Shown: positions 21,097-26,927 of the stretch, piece by piece | Numbering within the stretch: position 1 is the first letter of the stretch | How the letters are laid out: every line of letters begins with the position of its first letter | IMG/VR virus record: IMGVR_UViG_3300017951_000062 | Span: 1 to 32,192 of that record | Direction: 5' to 3' (one strand) | Length of the DNA: 32,192 nucleotides | Source: a virus | Program-made: the position numbers and the translations under genes | Notes under the pieces: generated by a model | Told to the model about the DNA's origin: nothing | What the model saw: only the letters and a program-made list of their open reading frames with translations | Database searches by the model: none

Positions 21097-21694
21097 ATCA
21101 AATATAGTATTAACAGATTGTGATGGAGTATTATTAGATTGGTATGCACACTTTGCATTATGGATGGGAAGAAAAGGATTTAAAGCAGGTCCAGTTCCAA
21201 GAGATGATGAGTATGGTAGAATTCTTTTAAAGGTTTATGGTGGACTTTCAGAAGAAGAACATGATTATTATTGTCAACAGTTTAATTGTTCAGCATGGAT
21301 ATCAGATGTTCCACCAATTAGAGATGCAGTTTTTGGTATAAAAACATTATATGAAAAACATGGATGTACATTTCATGTGATCACAGCATTTGGTGGTGAT
21401 GAATATTCTCAAGCATTACGTATTAAAAATATTAAGAGAATATTTGGTGATGCAATTACAAAGGTAACATTTACACCCTTTAGAGGAAGTAAGCAAGAAG
21501 AACTCAACAAATATAAAGACAGTGGTTTATATTACATTGATGATAAGCCACGTCATATGGAATCTGCTATAGAAGCAGGTTTAACTCCAGTTATGATGGC
21601 TCATGACTACAATGCTATGTATATGGAGGTTGGAGAGTGTAGAAGAGACATCCTCCGAATTAAAAACTGGAAGAATTTTGTTGATATTTACTAA
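21083..21694 (+). CDS. HAD-superfamily phosphatase
   Basis: A 203-residue HAD-fold protein. VLTDCDGVLLDW (Asp 12, Asp 14) is motif I; FHVITAFGG is motif II; a Lys/Arg region KVTFTPFRGSK corresponds to motif III; YYIDDKPRHMESA is motif IV. Size and motif I with DW resemble nucleotidase-type HADs, so dNMP dephosphorylation is possible. It starts with GTG 21083, overlapping gp41 by 14 bases, with AAAGGA about 8 bases upstream. The stop TAA lies inside the 19-base upstream element of promoter module B. Confidence 0.8.
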   Translation: MNFSKSNIVLTDCDGVLLDWYAHFALWMGRKGFKAGPVPRDDEYGRILLKVYGGLSEEEHDYYCQQFNCSAWISDVPPIRDAVFGIKTLYEKHGCTFHVITAFGGDEYSQALRIKNIKRIFGDAITKVTFTPFRGSKQEELNKYKDSGLYYIDDKPRHMESAIEAGLTPVMMAHDYNAMYMEVGECRRDILRIKNWKNFVDIY

Positions 21695-21761
21695 GTAGTT
21701 GATTTTAAAGGAAACTATTTTCAGTTAAAGTATGTACATTGTCTGCTATTTTTGATAGAAT
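21691..21761 (+). promoter_or_regulatory. Repeated promoter module, copy B
   Basis: CTAAGTAGTTGATTTTAAA (21691-21709), then 23 bases, TGTACA (21733-21738), 17 bases, TAGAAT (21756-21761). The first 19 bases are identical to copy C at 26179 and to the reverse complement of 5436-5454. The predicted start near 21768 leaves a short leader with AGGAG before ATG 21794. Confidence 0.8.
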
Positions 21762-21793
21762 ATATCTATACAATTAATTAAATAGGAGACAAT

Positions 21794-22741
21794 ATGTCAC
21801 ATGAAGTAGAAACAATGGCTTACGCCGGTGAAGTTCCTTGGCATGGTTTAGGTGTCGAGGTTTCAAATGACCTTTCACCATCTGAAATGATGGAAAAAGC
21901 TGGACTTAATTGGACAGTTGAAAAAGTTGATAGCTATATCAAACACGACGGTCAAGAAATTAAAACCGGCACTCAATCTTTAGTAAGAAGTTCTGATAGT
22001 TCTATTCTTACTAATGTCGGTCCTGACTGGGTTCCTGTACAAAACAAACAAGCATTTGAATTCTTTTCTGAGTATGTAAATACTGGAAATATGGAAATGC
22101 ATACTGCAGGTTCTTTGAAAGATGGTAAAATGGTTTGGGCACTAGCAAAGATCAATGATGGTTTTGAACTTTTTTCTGGTGATGCAGTCGAATCATATCT
22201 TCTTTTCTCTAACCCACATCAGTATGGTAAATCAATTGACATTCGTTTTACCCCAATCAGGGTTGTATGCAACAACACTTTATCTCTTTCACTAAATAGT
22301 GCATCAAACAATTCTGTAAAAGTTGACCACAGAAAAGAGTTTAGTGCTGATAACGTTAAAGAAGCTCTAGGAATTGCATCTTTGAAACTTGAGAAGTACA
22401 AGGATATGGCATCATTTCTTGGTTCTAAGCGTTACACTAAAGACAATCTCATTCAATATTACAACACAGTGTTTCCAAAAAGATCTACTGATGGTGATAT
22501 TATAAAAATTGAAGACTTGTCTAGAAATGCACAAGCATGTATGGAAGCTATCGACAAGCAACCTGGAAGTAAATTTGCTGAAGGTACTTGGTGGCAAGCT
22601 TTCAATTCTGTTACTTACATCACTGATCACGTTCAAGGTAGAAATGCTGACAACAGACTTTATACTTCTTGGTTTGGTGATAACATCAACAGAAAAAACA
22701 AAGCACTAGAAACTGCAGTTCAATATGCAGAGGCGGCTTAA
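21794..22741 (+). CDS. DUF932 family protein
   Basis: A 315-residue protein with the full DUF932 / phage-plasmid-like layout: MSHEVETMAYAGEVPWHGLG at the start, a LVRSSDSSILTNVGPDWVPV block, WALAKIND, and the family core RFTPIRVVCNNTLSLSL near residues 155-170, ending in a conserved WWQAFNSVTYITDHVQGR. Members are found in phages, plasmids and bacteria; the biochemical role is not established. AGGAG precedes ATG and promoter module B is directly upstream, so this is the lead gene of its unit. Confidence 0.9.
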   Translation: MSHEVETMAYAGEVPWHGLGVEVSNDLSPSEMMEKAGLNWTVEKVDSYIKHDGQEIKTGTQSLVRSSDSSILTNVGPDWVPVQNKQAFEFFSEYVNTGNMEMHTAGSLKDGKMVWALAKINDGFELFSGDAVESYLLFSNPHQYGKSIDIRFTPIRVVCNNTLSLSLNSASNNSVKVDHRKEFSADNVKEALGIASLKLEKYKDMASFLGSKRYTKDNLIQYYNTVFPKRSTDGDIIKIEDLSRNAQACMEAIDKQPGSKFAEGTWWQAFNSVTYITDHVQGRNADNRLYTSWFGDNINRKNKALETAVQYAEAA

Positions 22742-23022
22742 TGTTAAGTCAAAAGCAAAATCAAGCACAGCAGTGGGTTCATAAGTCTGGTCAAAAAGTT
22801 GGGATTTGGCCAGACCGAAAAAAAGGTGGTTATGTTCCTAGATTTTTTGTCGATGACTATGTTACAAAAACTGGAAAAAAACATAGTCAAAGAAGTTACA
22901 GAAAATTTAAAACTGCAAAAGAAGCAAAAGTTTTTTGTAATACGATTTGTGATTTTCTAACTGTTGAAACTGCTGGCAAGGAAAAGATTATCACTGCAAT
23001 TGTAAAAACAAAATTTATTTAA
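22741..23022 (+). CDS. AP2-like small DNA-binding protein (tentative)
   Basis: A 93-residue basic protein: QQWVHKSGQKVGIWPDRKKG then GYVPRFFVDDYV, then SYRKFKTAKEAKVFCNTICD. The order GVxP-K-GG-W/Y-beta strands followed by F-T-EEA helix resembles an AP2-type DNA-binding domain, found in phage HNH proteins and elsewhere, though no nuclease motif is present. The ATG overlaps the DUF932 stop (taATG), so translation is coupled. DNA binding is an inference from pattern and charge. Confidence 0.55.
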   Translation: MLSQKQNQAQQWVHKSGQKVGIWPDRKKGGYVPRFFVDDYVTKTGKKHSQRSYRKFKTAKEAKVFCNTICDFLTVETAGKEKIITAIVKTKFI

Positions 23023-23032
23023 GGAGAATATT

Positions 23033-23158
23033 ATGAAAGCACAATACATTTTTTGGGGATTTATGCTAGGTTGGATGTGTAACTTATTTGCATTTATGGT
23101 AATTGGCTACATCAGAGATAGATTTACAGATAGAAGAATTCAAAAGATGCTTGATTAA
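23033..23158 (+). CDS. 41-residue membrane peptide
   Basis: AAGGAG at 23021-23026 lies 6 bases before ATG 23033. The product begins MKAQYIFWGFMLGWMCNLFA, continues FMVIGYIRDR and ends QKMLD: one membrane span and a basic cytoplasmic tail. The ribosome binding site and clean spacing argue that it is real. Function unknown. Confidence 0.6.
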   Translation: MKAQYIFWGFMLGWMCNLFAFMVIGYIRDRFTDRRIQKMLD

Positions 23159-23172
23159 ATCTGTCTCCTAAC

Positions 23173-23688
23173 ATGAAAATAATAATCAAGCCTCGGAATC
23201 TTAAGGACTTCAAAGATGATTATGGAGTCCTTAAGTTCCATCTTTATAATGCAACAAAATATTTTGGTTCATTGTTACTCAGTCAAAAAGTTTTTCAGGA
23301 TATGGTAGTAAACATCAAAGTATGTTGGAAGATTGATGCAGATGATGATGACTTCTATTATGGTGACTGCATAAATACTGACCTAGATAGATATCCAAGA
23401 GAATTTTCAATACGTTTACTTGCATCTAAGACAAAAGCTCAAAGAAGAAATATGTTTGAAACTTTAGCTCATGAGATGGTTCATCTTCGTCAATATGCAA
23501 CAGGACAATTGAAACAACTTGAACGAGAAAACAATGTGTACAGATTCGGTAAATTATATTATAATAGTAAAAATATAGTGTATCAAAATTTACCATGGGA
23601 AGTAGAAGCAGAAACACTTGAAGTTGTACTAACAAAAGCTTTTGCTATTAATTATAAACTTATAGACTATTTGGGATATAAATTATGA
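23173..23688 (+). CDS. SprT-like zinc metalloprotease
   Basis: A 171-residue protein with the HExxH zinc motif in TLAHEMVHLRQY (His 100, Glu 101, His 104). A downstream acidic residue in LPWEVEAETLE may be the third ligand. The placement within a small domain resembles SprT/Wss1-type or other minigluzincin peptidases often seen in marine phages. It may cut DNA-crosslinked or regulatory proteins; the substrate is unknown. No good Shine-Dalgarno is seen; the stop overlaps the next start (ATGA). Confidence 0.7.
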   Translation: MKIIIKPRNLKDFKDDYGVLKFHLYNATKYFGSLLLSQKVFQDMVVNIKVCWKIDADDDDFYYGDCINTDLDRYPREFSIRLLASKTKAQRRNMFETLAHEMVHLRQYATGQLKQLERENNVYRFGKLYYNSKNIVYQNLPWEVEAETLEVVLTKAFAINYKLIDYLGYKL

Positions 23689-24002
23689 AACATACGCAAC
23701 ACTTAAAAGTCGATTCTGATGAACTCAGAAAGACAATACTTGATAAACTGTGGGATGATGGATTAGATGGGTATCTTACAGTTGTATTTGAAAAGAAAGA
23801 TGGTACATTAAGAGAGATGAAATGCACTCTTGTTAATAAGTACATACCTGAAGATAAGAAACCTAAAGGTGATAGTTCAACAGTAAACAATGCTGATGTA
23901 CAACGTGTATTTGATGTTGATAAGATGGATTGGAGATCGTTTAGATTCGATTCAGTACGTCAAATAAAATATTCAACATATGATTTTATAGTATCAAAAT
24001 GA
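23685..24002 (+). CDS. DUF2693-like small protein
   Basis: A 105-residue protein. The core GTLREMKCTLVNKYIPEDKK, then VQRVFDVDKMDWRSFRFDSV, matches the short domain (DUF2693 or close) that is widespread in T4-like phages. Sequence pattern suggests an SH3-like beta barrel with a Trp-Arg-Ser-Phe-Arg strand. Both ends overlap neighbouring genes by four bases. Its role is unknown in any phage I can recall. Confidence 0.65.
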   Translation: MKHTQHLKVDSDELRKTILDKLWDDGLDGYLTVVFEKKDGTLREMKCTLVNKYIPEDKKPKGDSSTVNNADVQRVFDVDKMDWRSFRFDSVRQIKYSTYDFIVSK

Positions 24003-24592
24003 ATCTGTTTCTCTTACATGAAGATCCTAAAATATGTGCGCAGTATCATGCTGATATGCATGTCAACAAGATGATTGTTGAAACTGCGCAGATGTTATCA
24101 ACAAACCATAGAATACTGGATGGTTATCCTGTCATAGAACAACGTGTAAACGAAAAGACTGGACGAAAGTACAAAGTAAAAACATACAAACTTGATAATG
24201 AGCTTGATTCGATTTTATACAAGTCATGTCATATTAATCATCCATGTACTGTATGGTTAAGGGAATCTATTCATAATTATAATTGGGGTTATGATCTTAT
24301 GTGTGAACTTGGTATCGAAGTTAGAATCAGATATGGTACACGTCATAAGACTATATCTAAGCTTAGAGAAGTTCTTAAGAATCCTCCTAATAATATTCCA
24401 AACATACCTAAAACACCATTCAAACCTGCAATCACTGATAAAGATTGTATGTATCATGAAGGAAAGTTATTGAAGCCTGTTGAAATGTACAGAAAGTTCT
24501 ATATGGTTTCAAAGACAGCAAAGAAAAAATGGGATGGTTGGAAACATACACCAACACCAGATTGGTTTCAACGAGGAGAGTTTTTATTATAA
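23999..24592 (+). CDS. Conserved phage protein with HxDxHxxK motif
   Basis: A 197-residue protein starting MNLFLLHEDPKICAQYHADM then HVNKMIVETAQMLS. The pattern D-K-H-x-x-K-M followed by E-x-A-Q-x-L-S is shared by a family found in many marine phages and giant viruses that I know only as conserved hypothetical. Other conserved parts are HINHPCTVWLRES and the C-terminal YRKFYMVSKTAKKKWDGW. Conserved His, Lys and Glu residues suggest an enzyme, with a distant look of pyrimidine-dimer glycosylase, which I cannot confirm. Its end contains the next gene's late promoter. Confidence 0.6.
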   Translation: MNLFLLHEDPKICAQYHADMHVNKMIVETAQMLSTNHRILDGYPVIEQRVNEKTGRKYKVKTYKLDNELDSILYKSCHINHPCTVWLRESIHNYNWGYDLMCELGIEVRIRYGTRHKTISKLREVLKNPPNNIPNIPKTPFKPAITDKDCMYHEGKLLKPVEMYRKFYMVSKTAKKKWDGWKHTPTPDWFQRGEFLL

Positions 24593-24595
24593 ATA
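24588..24595 (+). promoter_or_regulatory. Late promoter box at a leaderless start
   Basis: TATAAATA at 24588-24595 overlaps the end of the upstream gene and finishes 7 bases before ATG 24603. The expected start site is at or within two or three bases of the ATG, and there is no Shine-Dalgarno between them. Confidence 0.7.
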
Positions 24596-24602
24596 AGAAA
24601 TA

Positions 24603-25826
24603 ATGTTTAATCTAAAGTCTTTTATAACCGAACAAAGAAATGTCCATATGGAACACCTAGAGGATAATGTCCTTAATGCAGGTGTCGATGGAGCTAAACG
24701 TTCTTTGATATTCTTAACAAGACTTGTAAGATTACTTTCTGGTCATTCACGATCAAAACTCAACATATCTACAAAATGGGATGGTGCACCGGCAATCTTT
24801 GCCGGCATTGATCCACGTGATGGAAAGTTCTTTGTTGCAAAGAAAGGTGTCTTTGCCAAGAATCCTAAGGTATATAAAACTAATAAAGATATAGATGCAG
24901 ATACCTCTGGGGACCTCGCTGCTAAACTCAAAATAGCACTAAAACATTTACCTGAATTAAAGATAAAAGGTGTCATTCAGGGTGATCTTTTATATAGCAA
25001 ATCTTCACTCAAGAAGGTGAATATAAACGGAGAGCCACACTTATCGTTTCATCCAAATACGATTGTCTATACAGTGCCAATGAATACACCATTATCAAAA
25101 GAGATGCTTGCATCTAAACTTGGTATTGTTTGGCATACACAATATCAAGGTAATTCTTTTGAAGACATGCATGCAGTATTTGGACAACCTATAGCTATGC
25201 ATCTTGCTAAAAGTAAGAATGTATGGTTTACTGATGCCGTATATAAAGATGTTTCTGGATCTGCTAATTTTACAGCGAATGAAACTAAGGATATAAGAAA
25301 AGATCTTAATTCAGCAATACGAACATATAAAAGTATCGATAAGAAAATGCTCAATGATATTTCAAACAATCATGAGTTAGTAATTCGTGTTAAGGCGTTT
25401 TACAATACTTATGTTAGAGCAGGAGAAGTTGTCAATGATACTAAATCTTTTACTAGGGATCTCGTTAATCATATTATGGATTACTATACTAAACAAGCGA
25501 GTACTAAAAAAACTGAACGTGGGAAAGCAGTACAATTTGAAAAGCAAAAGTCGCTTCTAAAACATTTTGTTAATCCTCCAAAGGTCCAAAAGATCTTTGA
25601 TTTAATGTTACAGTTGAATAGTGTTAAGCTTAAAATTGTTGATAAGTTAAATAAGAATAGAACATTGAATACATTTTTACTTACTGATAAAGGTTATCAA
25701 GTTACATCTCCAGAAGGATATGTTGCAATCGATCATCTTGGTAAAAATGCAGTGAAGTTAGTTGATCGTTTAAATTTTTCATATGCTAACTTTTCACCAA
25801 ACGTTAAAAAGGGATGGACAAAATGA
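24603..25826 (+). CDS. RNA-ligase-like nucleotidyltransferase with capsid-targeting start
   Basis: A 407-residue protein. Residues 1-10, MFNLKSFITE, match the T4 internal-protein signal (T4 IPIII: MKTYQEFIAE), with cleavage expected after ITE. The body has covalent nucleotidyltransferase motifs: TKWDGAPAIF with Lys 58 as KxDG motif I, FVAKKGVF as motif III-like, and near the C-terminus EGYVAIDHLG with AVKLVDR as motifs IV and V, like T4 RNA ligase 1. It could be an RNA or DNA ligase packed in the head and delivered with the genome. Related proteins are annotated only as unknown in marine phages. Enzyme class fairly likely; packaging inferred. Confidence 0.65.
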   Translation: MFNLKSFITEQRNVHMEHLEDNVLNAGVDGAKRSLIFLTRLVRLLSGHSRSKLNISTKWDGAPAIFAGIDPRDGKFFVAKKGVFAKNPKVYKTNKDIDADTSGDLAAKLKIALKHLPELKIKGVIQGDLLYSKSSLKKVNINGEPHLSFHPNTIVYTVPMNTPLSKEMLASKLGIVWHTQYQGNSFEDMHAVFGQPIAMHLAKSKNVWFTDAVYKDVSGSANFTANETKDIRKDLNSAIRTYKSIDKKMLNDISNNHELVIRVKAFYNTYVRAGEVVNDTKSFTRDLVNHIMDYYTKQASTKKTERGKAVQFEKQKSLLKHFVNPPKVQKIFDLMLQLNSVKLKIVDKLNKNRTLNTFLLTDKGYQVTSPEGYVAIDHLGKNAVKLVDRLNFSYANFSPNVKKGWTK

Positions 25827-26182
25827 AGTCATTTAAAAATTTTCTACAAGAAAAAGGACTATGGTATAATATTCATATGAAGCGCAAGCGTGGTGAACGT
25901 ATGCGTAAAAAAGGTGAGAAAGGTGCACCTACTCAAGATGCTATAAAAAGTGCACAAGGTGAAAGCATTGAAGAAAAGAAATCAGAATCATGGGAAGCTG
26001 GTTATAAAAGACGTGTAGTTAAAACTACTAAACCAGAACATAAAGCAAAAGGATATGAATGGAGAATCAAAGGTAAAGAACGTCCTGAAATATCAATAAA
26101 GCTTTATAAGAATAAGCCATCTCAGGCTGAATTTAATAATCAAATGAGAAGAGTTGCAGGTCACGAATTTGGTAGTGGCTAA
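25823..26182 (+). CDS. Small basic protein with capsid-targeting start
   Basis: A 119-residue protein, MKSFKNFLQE followed by KGLWYNIHMKRKRGERMRKK. The first ten residues match the T4 internal-protein signal, with cleavage after LQE expected. GLW-x-NIH-x-KR-x-RG then GEKGAPTQ is a motif that recurs in marine phage and giant-virus proteins of unknown role. The rest is basic (SWEAGYKRRVVKTTKPEHKA), suitable for DNA in the head. The ATG lies inside the 3' end of the ligase-like gene. The stop codon forms part of the 19-base element of promoter module C. Confidence 0.65.
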   Translation: MKSFKNFLQEKGLWYNIHMKRKRGERMRKKGEKGAPTQDAIKSAQGESIEEKKSESWEAGYKRRVVKTTKPEHKAKGYEWRIKGKERPEISIKLYKNKPSQAEFNNQMRRVAGHEFGSG

Positions 26183-26248
26183 GTAGTTGATTTTAAACAA
26201 ATCTTTTTTCCTTTAATAGTGTACATTTTCGTGTACATATGTTAGAAT
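26179..26248 (+). promoter_or_regulatory. Repeated promoter module, copy C
   Basis: CTAAGTAGTTGATTTTAAA (26179-26197), 22 bases, TGTACA (26220-26225), 17 bases, TAGAAT (26243-26248). A second TGTACA lies at 26232-26237. The predicted start near 26255 falls at ATG 26257. Element and spacing match copies A and B. Confidence 0.8.
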
Positions 26249-26256
26249 ATTAATAT

Positions 26257-26862
26257 ATGTTAAATTTTAAACAGTTCATAGCAGAAGAAAAAACACTCAA
26301 TATATTCGATATTGATGATACTCTTCTACGAACTACAGCCAAGGTCATGGTAATGAAAGATGATAAGGTTGTAACTAAACTCTCAAATCAACAGTTCAAT
26401 ACATATAAACTTAAACCTGGTGAGCATTTTGATTTCACTGAATTTGCTGATTCTGAGAAGTTTTTTAAGACATCTAAACCTATGATGGGAATGCTTCAAA
26501 AAGCAAAAGCCATTCTAGGAAATATGAAACCATCTTCAAAGATGATCTTTGTTACAGCAAGAACTGATTTTGATGACAAGAAGAAAGTTCTTGCAACATT
26601 TAGGAAATTTGGATTTCCAATCGATAAAGTTTATATTGAAAGAGCAGGAAATATCGTTAATGCAAAGAAGACTTCTGCAGCAATTGCAAAAGCCTATATC
26701 ATAAGAAAATACCTTTCAAAGACAGGATATGATAAGATAAGAATGTATGATGATGCTCCTAAAAACTTAGATATGATCAACAAACTAAAGAAATTGAATA
26801 AAGATGTTTCTTTAGATCTACATCTAGTTACTCCTTCTGGAAACATAAAAAAGTATAAATAA
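26257..26862 (+). CDS. HAD phosphatase with capsid-targeting start
   Basis: A 201-residue protein. MLNFKQFIAE is nearly the T4 internal-protein signal (FIAE identical), with cleavage expected after residue 10. Then NIFDIDDTLLRT is HAD motif I (two Asp), FVTARTDFDD is motif II, and MYDDAPKNLDM is motif IV; a lysine-rich middle supplies motif III. The closest functional analogy is polynucleotide or nucleotide phosphatases, but the substrate is unknown. No Shine-Dalgarno is visible and the promoter -10 ends 8 bases before the ATG. The stop overlaps the next late promoter. Confidence 0.75.
   Translation: MLNFKQFIAEEKTLNIFDIDDTLLRTTAKVMVMKDDKVVTKLSNQQFNTYKLKPGEHFDFTEFADSEKFFKTSKPMMGMLQKAKAILGNMKPSSKMIFVTARTDFDDKKKVLATFRKFGFPIDKVYIERAGNIVNAKKTSAAIAKAYIIRKYLSKTGYDKIRMYDDAPKNLDMINKLKKLNKDVSLDLHLVTPSGNIKKYK
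26854..26861 (+). promoter_or_regulatory. Late promoter box for the polyprotein
   Basis: TATAAATA at 26854-26861 overlaps the HAD stop codon. A start about 12 bases after its first base leaves a leader of roughly 60 bases before ATG 26928. Confidence 0.7.
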
Positions 26863-26865
26863 AAG

Positions 26866-26927
26866 TAATAACAGTTAGGCTACGGCAAACCTGCTTGCTA
26901 ACGGATAAGGCTAAGGTAAACTCCGAG
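26866..26927 (+). other. Structured GC-rich 5' leader
   Basis: This leader is far richer in GC than its surroundings. Possible pairings are GTTA/TAAC (26874-26877 with 26899-26902) enclosing GCAA/TTGC (26885-26888 with 26895-26898), and CGGA/TCCG (26902-26905 with 26922-26925). There is no typical Shine-Dalgarno before ATG 26928, so RNA structure may control initiation. I match it to no known riboswitch. Confidence 0.4.

Noticed and set aside
26874-26925. Known riboswitch (glutamine or downstream-peptide type) in the polyprotein leader
   Set aside because: The conserved bases of those motifs as I remember them are not present; only generic pairing is visible.
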